A stretch of DNA of 64,000 nt from Clostridiaceae bacterium (GTDB lineage Bacteria; Bacillota; Clostridia; Saccharofermentanales; Saccharofermentanaceae), in the NCBI GenBank assembly GCA_012718915.1, contig JAAYBI010000078.1:1-64000 (forward strand). The letters run 5' to 3'. Below, piece by piece: positions 8,855 through 18,323 of the stretch. A program made the position numbers and the translations under genes. The notes beneath the pieces were generated by a model. It ran no database searches. It saw only the letters and a program-made list of their open reading frames with translations, and was not told where the DNA came from. Positions within the stretch are counted from its first letter, which is position 1; every line of letters begins with the position of its first letter.

Positions 8855-9837
8855 CTCGTTTTATATTTGGTGATGGTAATCTCGCTGAGGGCCTTGTTCC
8901 ACAGGGCTTCGACAGCAAAATTAATCGAATTATTGCGCTTGGGTATTTTGACGGCGTACACCTTGGCCATCGTAAAATAATGGATACGATGTTGCGGGAG
9001 GCCAAAGAGTTAGGCCTTTGTTCGGCGGCGCAGACTTTTTCGTCGATTCCGATTTCAAAGCGAAAATCGAATCCGCACCAAGAGCTTCTTTCAACCATTG
9101 AGGAACGGTGTGCCGTCATGGAAGGCTTAGGTGTATCAGAGATTATCGTTTTTCCGTTTTCTGAACGATTTTCAGAAATAAGTGCGATGGATTATCTAAA
9201 CTTAATCGTTAAAGATTTGTTGGGAGCCAAGGCAGTTGTCGTCGGACACGATTTTCGATTTGGAGCCGGTGGTATCGGGAATGTTGAGATGCTTTCCGCA
9301 TGGGGCGAAAAGAATGATATTCGAGTTATTTCGGTCGATCCGGTTCTTTATCAGGGACAAGTTATTTCGAGTTCTTGGATAAAGGACGTTTTGGGGAGCG
9401 GTGATGTAAATACCGTCGGTGCTCTTTTAGGTCGCCCTGTTTCTTATTCGGGAAAAGTGGTCAAGGGCAAGCAATTGGGTAGAACTTTTGGGTTTCCGAC
9501 AGCAAATATTCTCCCGCCCGATAATCGTTTGTTGCCACCGATGGGTGTTTATGTTTCTCGACTATGCATAAATGAAGTGAGTTATCCATCGGTTACGAAT
9601 ATCGGTATTCGTCCGACGGTAGACGGAATTAACCTCGATACTACGATTGAAACCCTTGTAATCGGTGAAACCCTTGATTTATATGATCAACAAATATCGG
9701 TCTTTTTACTGGATAAACTTCGCGACGAGATTCGTTTTTCCGATTTCGATCAGCTTAAAAAACAAGTTGAGGAAGACAAAAAAGCGGCTTCGGATTACCA
9801 TCGACTCAGCGGAATTTATTCTCAACCGTCTTGCTGA
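8851..9837 (+). CDS. ribF: Bifunctional riboflavin kinase / FAD synthetase RibF
   Basis: RibF converts riboflavin to FMN and then FAD. The N-terminal nucleotidyltransferase domain shows GYFDGVHLGHRKIMD (about residues 30-45) and VVGHDFRFGAGG. The C-terminal riboflavin kinase domain (from about residue 190) shows VVKGKQLGRTFGFPTANI. Length (328 residues) is typical. It starts with GTG at 8851, overlapping the truB stop codon. It is the last gene of the translation operon seen here; rpsO and pnp, which often follow, are absent. Confidence 0.95.
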   Translation: MTRFIFGDGNLAEGLVPQGFDSKINRIIALGYFDGVHLGHRKIMDTMLREAKELGLCSAAQTFSSIPISKRKSNPHQELLSTIEERCAVMEGLGVSEIIVFPFSERFSEISAMDYLNLIVKDLLGAKAVVVGHDFRFGAGGIGNVEMLSAWGEKNDIRVISVDPVLYQGQVISSSWIKDVLGSGDVNTVGALLGRPVSYSGKVVKGKQLGRTFGFPTANILPPDNRLLPPMGVYVSRLCINEVSYPSVTNIGIRPTVDGINLDTTIETLVIGETLDLYDQQISVFLLDKLRDEIRFSDFDQLKKQVEEDKKAASDYHRLSGIYSQPSC

Positions 9838-9892
9838 TGTGTTATGATAAGCGCAAAATCTTTACGGACTAATCGTTATTGGAGTGATAAAT

Positions 9893-10816
9893 ATGACTGA
9901 ATTTCTAAATACGTTTACCGATGTTGATTTCCCGGGATTAGGCATTGAAGGCATCCGAATCAACAATGTAGCTTTCGAAGTTGGACCCTTTACGGTGTAT
10001 TGGTACGGTATTATCATTGCAATCGGTCTCTGCACTTGCGCTCTGATGGCGATGAAGCAAGCGAAAAGATATGCATTCACTTCTGACCATGTGATTGATT
10101 ATGTCATATTTTGCTTTCCCGCTGCCCTTATAGGCGCCCGGTTGTATTACGTGTTCTCCGAGTGGCCATCCTACAAAGGGGATATTATTCGAATTATTCG
10201 AGTTCAGGACGGTGGTCTTGCGGTTATCGGCGGTGTTCTCGCTGCAGTTTTCGTAGGTTACATTGTCACGAGATGGAAGAAGATGCCAATCAATTATGCT
10301 TTCGATTATCTTATAGTATATATACCTCTTGGACAGGCAATCGGTCGCTGGGGTAATTTTTTCAATCAGGAAGCGTTTGGCACAAACACCACTTTGCCCT
10401 GGGGAATGATAAGTGAAAAGACATCGGATTACTTGGCATATTGTTGTCCTGAACTGGATCCGAGCCTTCCGGTTCATCCGACGTTCTTGTATGAGTCGAT
10501 TTCGAACATGTTTATTTTTGGCATCCTGCTTCTTATTCGCAAGAAGTCAAAAATCGCATTTTCTGTAACTTCCTTCTACCTTATCCTATATGGATTTGCA
10601 AGGTTTTTCATTGAGGCGTTGCGGACCGACTCACTATATATCGGTAATACCGGCTTGCGGACGTCTCAAGTAGCTTCTGTGCTTATGGTGTTCGTGGGAA
10701 TTGGACTAATATGCGTTTCAAAATACAAGGGCTGGAAGAGTGCGACTTATATCGGTAGACATGACGTCGGCGAGCACGCATCAGCTGAAGAAGATTTATC
10801 GAAGTCAGAGGACTGA
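9893..10816 (+). CDS. lgt: Prolipoprotein diacylglyceryl transferase Lgt
   Basis: Lgt transfers diacylglycerol from phosphatidylglycerol to the lipobox cysteine of prelipoproteins in the membrane. The protein has about seven hydrophobic segments and the Lgt signature GRWGNFFNQEAFG near the middle, plus HPTFLYESISN and RTDSLYIG. GGAG (9881-9884) is 8 bases before ATG 9893; the upstream GTG at 9884 overlaps that site and is unlikely to be the start. It is followed 13 bases later by rodA. Confidence 0.95.
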   Translation: MTEFLNTFTDVDFPGLGIEGIRINNVAFEVGPFTVYWYGIIIAIGLCTCALMAMKQAKRYAFTSDHVIDYVIFCFPAALIGARLYYVFSEWPSYKGDIIRIIRVQDGGLAVIGGVLAAVFVGYIVTRWKKMPINYAFDYLIVYIPLGQAIGRWGNFFNQEAFGTNTTLPWGMISEKTSDYLAYCCPELDPSLPVHPTFLYESISNMFIFGILLLIRKKSKIAFSVTSFYLILYGFARFFIEALRTDSLYIGNTGLRTSQVASVLMVFVGIGLICVSKYKGWKSATYIGRHDVGEHASAEEDLSKSED

Positions 10817-10829
10817 GAGAGGATAAATC

Positions 10830-11960
10830 ATGGCAACGGGTAAGTCCGGTATAGTTCAACTTCGAAACAATTATTTCAGATCAGTAGATTATTTTCTACT
10901 GATACCGGTGGTCGTGTTGACGATCATCGGAATCTTTGTGCTTGATCGAGTTCTTTCCGAAGGGTATGAAGGATATCCGCAAGTTTTGTATCGCCAGGCT
11001 ATCGCAGGTGTCTTAGGCATGTCGATAGCCTTGTTGATCTGTCTGATTCATACACATTTTTTAAAAATAATCGGTTGGATCATTTATGCGGTTTCAACGA
11101 TGCTTCTGATTCTTGTTTTGATTGATAATTTCTCAATGGTTAATACTTGGGGTGCAGATTCATGGCTGAATCTACCTGTCGTCGGTACTTTTCAACCCTC
11201 CGAATTGTCGAAAATCGGCCTGATCGTGGTTACCGCTTATCTCCTTGAGGCGATCAAAGACAAAGAAATTCCTTATTTTAGGGGGATCGCACTAATTATC
11301 GCTGTCTATGCAGTGCCGGTAGGATTGATTATGAAGCAACCGGATTTTGGCACGACCATGGTCATTATGTTTTCACTTGCGTGTATGATCTTTGTCTGGG
11401 GAATTAAATATCGCTACTTGTTCTTATCTATATCCGGAGCTGTCGTAGTCTTACTGCCTTTGATGTGGCAATTCTTTCTCGAGCCCTATCAAAAAACCAG
11501 AATATTATCGTTTGTTTTCGCGGGATCTGACCCACATGGTGAGTATAATTTGATTCAATCCAAGACGGCAATTGCATCCGGTGGGTTGATTGGCAATCGC
11601 ACCGGAAGCGTTGTATGGGTTCCTGTAAAGCAGTCAGACTTCATATATTCAGCCGTATCAGAGCATATGGGTTTTATTGGAACCACTGCGGTCGTGTTTC
11701 TGGCATTTTTCTTTTTAGCTCGTTGTTTGTACGTTGGAGCAAAGACTCGTCAGAAGTCATATTCTTATGTACTCGTCGGACTTTGTGGAAGTTTTGCATT
11801 CCATTTCATCGAGAACATCGGAATGGGAGTTGGGTTATTGCCAATCACGGGTATTCCGCTACCGTTTATTAGTTTGGGCGGTACGTCGTTGATGGTCAGT
11901 TATATTTCATTTGGCATTATTTTGAATATTGCTATGGAGCGAAAATCTCCTCAAACATAG
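10830..11960 (+). CDS. rodA: Peptidoglycan glycosyltransferase RodA (SEDS family)
   Basis: SEDS proteins polymerise lipid II in the membrane; RodA serves cell elongation together with a class B PBP. The 376-residue protein has about ten transmembrane segments and SEDS hallmarks: QPSELSKIGLIV, MKQPDFGTTMVI, SDFIYSAVSEHMGFIG and LPITGIPLPFISLGGTS. The window has a second SEDS protein (19807-21132) in the division cluster. This copy, paired with lgt and outside that cluster, is therefore probably the elongation enzyme. A terminator follows. Confidence 0.88.
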   Translation: MATGKSGIVQLRNNYFRSVDYFLLIPVVVLTIIGIFVLDRVLSEGYEGYPQVLYRQAIAGVLGMSIALLICLIHTHFLKIIGWIIYAVSTMLLILVLIDNFSMVNTWGADSWLNLPVVGTFQPSELSKIGLIVVTAYLLEAIKDKEIPYFRGIALIIAVYAVPVGLIMKQPDFGTTMVIMFSLACMIFVWGIKYRYLFLSISGAVVVLLPLMWQFFLEPYQKTRILSFVFAGSDPHGEYNLIQSKTAIASGGLIGNRTGSVVWVPVKQSDFIYSAVSEHMGFIGTTAVVFLAFFFLARCLYVGAKTRQKSYSYVLVGLCGSFAFHFIENIGMGVGLLPITGIPLPFISLGGTSLMVSYISFGIILNIAMERKSPQT

Positions 11961-12028
11961 CGTTTCATGGATTTACGATAATTTCATTCGACTAATAGTC
12001 TATTAAAGCTTGCTATACACCGAACGAC

Positions 12029-12065
12029 AAAGGGCAGTCTTGAGAAATCGAGGCGGTCTTTTTTT
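12029..12065 (+). terminator. Rho-independent terminator after rodA
   Basis: The arms 12031-12043 and 12048-12060 pair with several G-T pairs and one mismatch around a GAAA tetraloop, and are followed by seven T. It isolates lgt-rodA from the division cluster. Confidence 0.75.
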
Positions 12066-12160
12066 ATGAAAAAGCTGTTTGTCGATCAGTCTTATTTGTC
12101 TGTCATTTTCGGAATAAGGTTTCACTTGTGTTTCAAATGGCAAGAATTGTTGTGAAGTGC

Positions 12161-12189
12161 TTGAATTGTCAGTTTTCAACGTGTAAAAT
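12161..12189 (+). promoter_or_regulatory. Promoter of the division/cell-wall cluster (PmraZ)
   Basis: TTGAAT (12161-12166), a 17-base spacer and TAAAAT (12184-12189) form a near-consensus sigma-A promoter. The predicted start near 12196 runs straight into the GTGG-box array. Together with the rodA terminator, these elements account for the whole 11961-12272 intergenic stretch. Confidence 0.75.
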
Positions 12190-12197
12190 ACAAACAA

Positions 12198-12246
12198 GTG
12201 GTGAAAAGTGGAGAGTTTTATATCCAACGTGGTGAAGTGTGGGGAA
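12198..12246 (+). promoter_or_regulatory. GTGG-box array, probable MraZ operator
   Basis: Two related 17-18-base units (12198-12214 and 12229-12246) start 31 bases apart. Each has two GTGG boxes 10 bases apart (12198, 12208, 12229, 12239), so all lie on the same helix face. E. coli MraZ binds TGGG-type direct repeats with a 10-base period upstream of its own gene. The array lies just downstream of the promoter, so bound MraZ would block early transcription. Confidence 0.65.
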
Positions 12247-12272
12247 AACTCTGGGGATAATGGGGATAAATA

Positions 12273-12707
12273 ATGGCTCGTTTTACAAACAAAGTCGACG
12301 TCAAGGGAAGAATTTTTCTTCCGTCTAGACTCAGAGACACACTCGGACGTAGTGTGCATGTGACGTTGAGCCTGGATTCCGGGTATTTGTGTGTCTACAC
12401 AGATGAGCGTTTCAAAAAAATCCGCGAGCAATTTGAATCATTGAATAGCATGGATCCACATGTTCGGCGCGTCATGAGAATGATTATCGGTGAAGCATTG
12501 CAATGCGACACGGATTCTCAAGGCAGAATTTCTATAACGTCCGAGTTGTGGAATCACATTGGTGTTGAGCCCGGAGAAGAGATTTGCATTATGAATATCG
12601 GAGACAAACTCGACATTTGTTCAAAGGAGTTCTACGAGAGAGAGAAAGAGGCCATTGGTGCAGTTATGCAAATGGACCTAACACAATACAATGTCACAGG
12701 ACTTTGA
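12273..12707 (+). CDS. mraZ: Transcriptional regulator MraZ
   Basis: MraZ is a ring-forming DNA-binding protein that regulates its own division/cell-wall cluster. The 144-residue product has two SpoVT-AbrB-like halves: VDVKGRIFLPSRLRDTLG at the N-terminus and DSQGRISITSELWNHIG in the second half. Its ATG follows two copies of the 9-mer TGGGGATAA, the second of which supplies the ribosome binding site. It overlaps rsmH by 17 bases. Confidence 0.95.
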   Translation: MARFTNKVDVKGRIFLPSRLRDTLGRSVHVTLSLDSGYLCVYTDERFKKIREQFESLNSMDPHVRRVMRMIIGEALQCDTDSQGRISITSELWNHIGVEPGEEICIMNIGDKLDICSKEFYEREKEAIGAVMQMDLTQYNVTGL

Positions 12708-13668
12708 TTTTTCCCATCTCTCTGTATTATTTGCGGAGTGCATAGAAGCACTGTCAATTAAGAGCGACGGAGTTTATGTGGATTGTACTGCCGGTGGCGG
12801 CGGACACAGCATGGGTATATTGAAGCAACTTGGAGAAGATGGCGTATTAATATCTCTCGACAAGGATCCGACGGCATTAGCCGTTTGTGAAAGTAAAAAA
12901 GCAAGTGAAAAATATCGAGGAACGTGGCACATCATCCGTTCTGATTTTTCGCAAATAAGGAATGTCTTAGAACAATTGAACATTGAAAAAGTAGATGGCG
13001 TACTGGCTGATTTAGGCGTTTCTTCGCACCAATTGGACACGGATGAGCGTGGGTTTTCATACATGACTGAGGGGCCTCTGGATATGCGAATGGATTACGA
13101 GCAAGGTATCAGCGCAAGAGAAGTCGTCAATGAGTATGATGCCGCCGAACTCGTCAACATCATTCGAAATTACGGAGAAGAGAGATACGCAGGTCGTATT
13201 GTATCCGCAATTATCCGAGAACGCGAAAAGGAGCCGATTACGACGACAACGAGACTGGCGGAGATTGTAACCAGAGCGATGCCGGCAGCTGCAAAAAAAG
13301 AGAAACAACATCCGGCAAGAAGGACTTTTCAGGCTGTACGCATCGAAGTGAATCGTGAGTTGACGGCAGTCGAAAAGCTATTGGATGAAGTTCCGGAACT
13401 TTTGTGTCCGGGAGGAAGATTCGCAGTGATATCTTTTCACTCGCTTGAAGATCGATTAGTTAAGGATGCATTTAAGAATCTGAGACAGCCCTGCACGTGT
13501 CCGAGATCGTTTCCGGTTTGCATTTGTGACAAGAGGCCAATGGGTAACATCATAACGACGAGACCGATTATAGCTTCGGATGAGGAACTTAAAATTAACA
13601 AACGATCAAAAAGCGCGAAGCTCAGAGTGTTCGAAAGGAATGACGAAGAATGGAAGCCGCTGCACTAA
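12691..13668 (+). CDS. rsmH: 16S rRNA m4C1402 methyltransferase RsmH
   Basis: RsmH (MraW) N4-methylates C1402 of 16S rRNA using SAM. The 325-residue protein shows the SAM-binding motif VDCTAGGGGHSMGIL near residue 30, GVLADLGVSSHQLD and FAVISFHSLEDRLVK. The start ATG lies inside the end of mraZ and has no clear ribosome binding site, so coupling is likely. It overlaps ftsL by 19 bases. Confidence 0.97.
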   Translation: MSQDFDFSHLSVLFAECIEALSIKSDGVYVDCTAGGGGHSMGILKQLGEDGVLISLDKDPTALAVCESKKASEKYRGTWHIIRSDFSQIRNVLEQLNIEKVDGVLADLGVSSHQLDTDERGFSYMTEGPLDMRMDYEQGISAREVVNEYDAAELVNIIRNYGEERYAGRIVSAIIREREKEPITTTTRLAEIVTRAMPAAAKKEKQHPARRTFQAVRIEVNRELTAVEKLLDEVPELLCPGGRFAVISFHSLEDRLVKDAFKNLRQPCTCPRSFPVCICDKRPMGNIITTRPIIASDEELKINKRSKSAKLRVFERNDEEWKPLH

Positions 13669-14258
13669 AGGATTGGGATGATATCGAATATAAATATTAC
13701 GGGACTAACAACAGCTTAGTTCGTAGCTATGCTTCAGCGAGTGCTTCCGAGCGGGGTTGGATTGATATCAAGCAGGAGCGAAGAAGAATGGCCGCGGAAG
13801 CGGAGCGTCTTGAAAAGGAACGTTGCAAATCGTTGCTTATTGAGCATCGCCAGAAAGAGCACACGATTTCTTTGAAGCGTGCTCGGGAAGCATTCTTTGT
13901 TATACTCGGCATTTGTGTTGCGACAATGATGTTTGCATCTGTGTTATATATGCAAGCACAAATTACAGCTATGAATTATCAAAACAATTCAGCACAAAGG
14001 CGGATTGAAAGAATACAGCAGGAAACCGCGCAGCTTAAAGAAGCGATGATTGCGGCTGCTGACTTGGATCAGATAAGAATTGAGGCGACGGAGCGATTGG
14101 GGATGCAAGACCCCGGAGCGTATCAAACAGTCTCCCTGAAATTGCCGGGAAATGATAAACTGGTATCCGGAAAAGCATATAATAAAGCGTATGCATCTTC
14201 TGTGGACGTAGAGCAAGCCAAGGAGGATTTGGCAAACTACTATATGCAGCTATCCTGA
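13650..14258 (+). CDS. ftsL: FtsL-like septum formation protein
   Basis: By position (between rsmH and the division PBP) and topology this is the FtsL subunit of the divisome. It has a cytoplasmic N-terminal part of about 80 residues rich in Arg, Glu and Lys, one membrane segment (about 81-103), and an extracellular coiled coil (about 104-155) followed by ERLGMQDP. At 202 residues it is longer than usual FtsL (about 100-130), mainly through the basic/acidic cytoplasmic part. Primary sequence conservation in FtsL is low, so the call rests mostly on context. Confidence 0.8.
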   Translation: MEAAALKDWDDIEYKYYGTNNSLVRSYASASASERGWIDIKQERRRMAAEAERLEKERCKSLLIEHRQKEHTISLKRAREAFFVILGICVATMMFASVLYMQAQITAMNYQNNSAQRRIERIQQETAQLKEAMIAAADLDQIRIEATERLGMQDPGAYQTVSLKLPGNDKLVSGKAYNKAYASSVDVEQAKEDLANYYMQLS

Positions 14259-14269
14259 AAGGCAATCAA

Positions 14270-16795
14270 ATGAGTAATATCGACATGCGAAACCGAAATG
14301 GTTCCGGAAGCAAAATAATAACTTTGCAAAATAAACAACCGACTAAGACGAAACCCTCCGGTTCGTCTTTGTCTATTAATGGGTTGGTGGTTGTTGGGTT
14401 ATTGTTGGTATTGGGCACATTGTTCGCAGGAATGTTGATATATAAACTTTACGACATTCAAATCAACCATCATGAAGAGTATGCCTTAATGGGGTCATCT
14501 ATGCACTGGAATCGAATTAAGGATGTGCCTCTCCGAGGGGACATTTTGGACTCAAAAGGTAATGTTCTTGCCGGAACGACTTACGAGTATAATATTGGCG
14601 TCACGCCCAAAGATGTTAAGTCGCTGAAAGACAAGTCGATCACGACAGAGATGATTGCGCAAGAGATTGCATCGATATTCTCGCTTGAGTATACGGAGGT
14701 ATTGGATAACCTCAACCAAAAAGACTCAATTTATGTTCAAATCGCCAAGAAGCGTCCTCGAAATGAGATTGATATATTAAAAACATATTTGGAAGAAAAC
14801 CAAATCGGGGGAGTTCGGATTGATCCCGTTCCGAAAAGGTATTATGTTCACGATTCATTCGCTTCCCAAGTTATTGGGTTTGCGGATCAGAATGACAATA
14901 CATTGATTGGTCAATATGGAATAGAAGCTTATTATAACGACATTTTGACCGGGACTGAAGGCTATACTTACGCAGAAACTGACAGGAATCAAGGCGCACT
15001 TCCGTATTCTCCCCCAACGACAATTGAAAAGCAAGATGGCCTGAATGTCGTTCTTAATATTGATCCTACCATTCAGGCAATCGCTACAGATGCTTGCCGC
15101 GAGGCATACGAAGCGTATCACCCAAAAGAGGGTGTCGGCGTCATTGTCATGAATCCATATACCGGATCCGTATATGCGATGGTATCATTGCCTGATTATA
15201 ATCTTAATGAACCCCGATCTATTCCATATGCAATGGACGAAGAGACTTGGGCACTGATGAGTGATGAAGAGAAAACCAACTATTTGATGTCGTCAGTATG
15301 GAGAAACAGAACGATTTCGGACACATATGAGCCGGGCTCGACATTTAAGGTGCTTACAACGGCTATTGCTCTTGAGGAAGGGTTGACATTCGAAGAAGAA
15401 ATGTTCAGTGATGAGCCGATTGAAGTGTCAAGTTTGCACACAATCTCTTGCTGGCGGCAAAAGCATGGAGGCAATCACGGTACAGAAACGCTGAAGCAGG
15501 CTTTTGAAAACTCGTGTAACCCGGTTTTTGTTCAGTTGGCGATGCGAATCGGAATTAACAAATATTATCAATATGTTCGGAATTTTGGCTTTTACGACGT
15601 AACCGGAATTGATTTGCCGGCAGAAGGATTGGGATTGTTTCACAGTGAACCGAGCAGTGTTGACTTGGCAACGCTTTCGTTCGGCGAATCATCAACAGTG
15701 ACACCAATACAATTAGCCAATGTTTTTTGTGCCTTGGTTAATGGCGGCACATTGATGAAGCCTCAGGTCGTTAAGGCATTGACGGATCGTAATGGCGATA
15801 TTATTCATGAATTCGCGCCTGTGGCAATTAAGACCGTATTTTCCGAAAATACGGCGAATCGTGTCAAGGAGATGATGAAATCGGTTGTTGCCGAAGGAAC
15901 CGGATCGGCCGGATATGTTGAGGGATATACCGTCGCAGGAAAAACAAGTACATCAACCATTGATATCGGTGAAGATCAGGGCATGCATGTATTGTCATTT
16001 GGATGTTATGCGCCGTTTGATAATCCGCAGATTGTGGTTTTGGTTATTATAAATAAGCCTCTGGACAAGGAACTTGGCTCAAGTGCGGCTGCTCGAGTAG
16101 CTGCACAAATCATTTCGCCGACTTTGGAGTATTTGGGTGTGCCCAGAGAACTAACCGACGAAGACTACGAAAAGATAACCATTAAGTATGCTATTCCTGA
16201 GTTAAAAGGAAAGACGGTTGCAGAGGCAAAACAAATATTATATACGAATCATTTTGAAGTTATTTTGGGTGAAGAAGGTATGACGGACAAAAGTATTGTC
16301 ATGTCGGTTTATCCCGATCCTTCTGTCTCAATACTATATCGAAACGGCAGTGTTGTGTTATATTCATCAGAGATCGTAGAGGAAGCTATGATGAGACAGG
16401 TCTCCGTGCCTGATTTTGTCGGTAAGAGTCTCACTGATTGTATATCTATAGCTCAATTTGCAGGTGTCAACATTGATATAGTCGGAAATCCTAAAGGTGT
16501 AGTCGTTTCCCAAGACCCACAATACGGCTTTGTGGATTCAGCGACGCCCTCTGATGATGGAATGAACACCGAATCCAATGTCGAAGACGGAGAATCCGTC
16601 TTCGAAGAAGAGGGTTCAGACGTATCGACCGTAACGCCGGTTCCTACTTCGACAGCTGACCAAAATAATCAAGAGGACGATGGCGAGGCTGATGCGGATT
16701 CTGTCATTTCGACGCCGGAACCGACAGTCGATTTGGGAGAAAAGCAAAGAATTAAGGTCCCTTGTGGGGCAATTATCAAATTGACAATGGAGTAA
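14270..16795 (+). CDS. Division transpeptidase (class B PBP, PBP2B/SpoVD type) with PASTA domains
   Basis: Class B penicillin-binding protein that cross-links septal peptidoglycan. The 841-residue protein has a short cytoplasmic tail, a membrane anchor (about 36-62), a dimerisation domain and a transpeptidase domain. Active-site motifs are STFK with Ser357 as nucleophile, SCN at 415-417 and KTS at 558-560. The last is normally KTG or KSG. After it come two PASTA repeats (about 640-760), an acidic Ser/Thr-rich linker and a final short strand. Its partner SEDS enzyme is probably FtsW at 19807. Whether it corresponds to PBP2B or SpoVD cannot be decided; no sporulation genes lie nearby. Confidence 0.92.
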   Translation: MSNIDMRNRNGSGSKIITLQNKQPTKTKPSGSSLSINGLVVVGLLLVLGTLFAGMLIYKLYDIQINHHEEYALMGSSMHWNRIKDVPLRGDILDSKGNVLAGTTYEYNIGVTPKDVKSLKDKSITTEMIAQEIASIFSLEYTEVLDNLNQKDSIYVQIAKKRPRNEIDILKTYLEENQIGGVRIDPVPKRYYVHDSFASQVIGFADQNDNTLIGQYGIEAYYNDILTGTEGYTYAETDRNQGALPYSPPTTIEKQDGLNVVLNIDPTIQAIATDACREAYEAYHPKEGVGVIVMNPYTGSVYAMVSLPDYNLNEPRSIPYAMDEETWALMSDEEKTNYLMSSVWRNRTISDTYEPGSTFKVLTTAIALEEGLTFEEEMFSDEPIEVSSLHTISCWRQKHGGNHGTETLKQAFENSCNPVFVQLAMRIGINKYYQYVRNFGFYDVTGIDLPAEGLGLFHSEPSSVDLATLSFGESSTVTPIQLANVFCALVNGGTLMKPQVVKALTDRNGDIIHEFAPVAIKTVFSENTANRVKEMMKSVVAEGTGSAGYVEGYTVAGKTSTSTIDIGEDQGMHVLSFGCYAPFDNPQIVVLVIINKPLDKELGSSAAARVAAQIISPTLEYLGVPRELTDEDYEKITIKYAIPELKGKTVAEAKQILYTNHFEVILGEEGMTDKSIVMSVYPDPSVSILYRNGSVVLYSSEIVEEAMMRQVSVPDFVGKSLTDCISIAQFAGVNIDIVGNPKGVVVSQDPQYGFVDSATPSDDGMNTESNVEDGESVFEEEGSDVSTVTPVPTSTADQNNQEDDGEADADSVISTPEPTVDLGEKQRIKVPCGAIIKLTME

Positions 16796-16799
16796 GAAC

Positions 16800-18323
16800 A
16801 TGACAAAACGGCTTTCAGAAATCCTTTCGGACATGAGTTGCAGAGTTATCGGCGACGCTGAAAAGGTAGAAATATCTTCGATTGTTTACGATTCTCGTGA
16901 AGTGCAGGCAGGATCATTATTTGTTTGCATCAGAGGTGCAACTAAGGATGCGCATCATTTTATCCCGGAAGTCATTAAGAACGGTGCGAAGGTTTTGTTG
17001 ATTCAGGGCGATCAGGACGTATTCGAAGAGTCTTCGCTGGTCGCATTTTCTGTGACCAATGATGTGGTATTCGTTGTTTGTGAAAATACGAGGCTGGCTT
17101 TAGCAAAAATCAGCGATGCTTATTACGATTATCCTTCGAGATTGATGCAATTGTTAGGTGTCACCGGAACAAAGGGAAAAACTACAACAACCTTTATATT
17201 GCATGAGATTCTATCTGCTGCTGACCCCAAAGTCGGCTTGATCGGGACGGTATATAATATCGTCGACGGTGTTCGTATTAAAGCCAGTCGCACAACACCG
17301 GAAGCCAATGAACTTCAATATTTTTTCAGAAGAATTGCAGATTCCGGAGCTCGTTCTTGTGTTATTGAGGTGTCTTCTTTAGGGTTGGCCTATGACCGAG
17401 TCGCCGATTGTCACTTTTTCGCGGGTGCTTTTACGAATCTTTTTCATGACCATATAAGTAATAGTGAACATAAAGACATGGAAGACTATCTGAACGCGAA
17501 ACTTAGATTGTTTGATCGCTGTGAACACGCTGTTGTCAATTTGGATACGGAGGTATCAGAAGTGGTTATCAATCGAGCTTCTGCTTCGTGTCGAGTTTGG
17601 ACATACGGATTGACCGATGAAGCAAATTGCGTTGCTTCGGAGATTCGCTCAAAGAGAAAGCGCGGCGTTTCCGGAACACAGTTTCACGTTAAATCTCCTT
17701 GGTACGAAGGAGAGGTGTTTCTGTCATTGCCGGGGCGTTTTAATATTTACAATGCATTATGTGCTATTTGTATTTCCGGACTGATGGGGATTCCGTTTGA
17801 GCAAGTGAAACAGGGTCTTTTGGATGTGAGCGTTCCCGGACGCATGCAGGCGGTTCCGAATGATTTGGATCTTTCGGTTTATGTTGATTATGCGCATAAT
17901 GCCGGCAGTTTAGAGACCGTACTTAAGATGCTCAAAGAGTACGCAAAAGGTCGTGTCATTGCAGTGTTCGGCTGTGGCGGCAATCGGTCGACCACGAGGC
18001 GTTTTGAAATGGGAGAGGTATCCGGGCGATATAGTGACATTACGGTTGTCACTTCGGATAATCCGAGAGACGAAGCTCCCGAACTGATCATTAAGGATAT
18101 TCTTGAAGGCGTTCGTACAACTCAAGGTCAATATGTTGTAGAAGAAGATCGGACACTTGCGATTCGGGCAGCGATTAGAATGGCCGGTCCGGATGATGTT
18201 GTACTGATTGCCGGAAAAGGGCATGAAGATTATCAGATTTTCGGGGATAAGAGAATTCATTTCGATGATGTTGAAGTAGCACGAGCCGAGTTGTCGGCGT
18301 TGGAAAGAGATAGGGAAAAGTGA
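16800..18323 (+). CDS. murE: UDP-MurNAc-tripeptide synthetase MurE
   Basis: MurE adds the third residue to the peptidoglycan stem peptide. The ATP-binding motif VTGTKGKTTTT is near residue 120, and the specificity motif DNPR (in SDNPRDEAP, near residue 420) indicates meso-diaminopimelate rather than lysine. Length (507 residues) is normal. It begins 5 bases after the PBP gene and ends one base into murF (TGATG). The cell wall is therefore probably of the mDAP type. Confidence 0.96.
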   Translation: MTKRLSEILSDMSCRVIGDAEKVEISSIVYDSREVQAGSLFVCIRGATKDAHHFIPEVIKNGAKVLLIQGDQDVFEESSLVAFSVTNDVVFVVCENTRLALAKISDAYYDYPSRLMQLLGVTGTKGKTTTTFILHEILSAADPKVGLIGTVYNIVDGVRIKASRTTPEANELQYFFRRIADSGARSCVIEVSSLGLAYDRVADCHFFAGAFTNLFHDHISNSEHKDMEDYLNAKLRLFDRCEHAVVNLDTEVSEVVINRASASCRVWTYGLTDEANCVASEIRSKRKRGVSGTQFHVKSPWYEGEVFLSLPGRFNIYNALCAICISGLMGIPFEQVKQGLLDVSVPGRMQAVPNDLDLSVYVDYAHNAGSLETVLKMLKEYAKGRVIAVFGCGGNRSTTRRFEMGEVSGRYSDITVVTSDNPRDEAPELIIKDILEGVRTTQGQYVVEEDRTLAIRAAIRMAGPDDVVLIAGKGHEDYQIFGDKRIHFDDVEVARAELSALERDREK

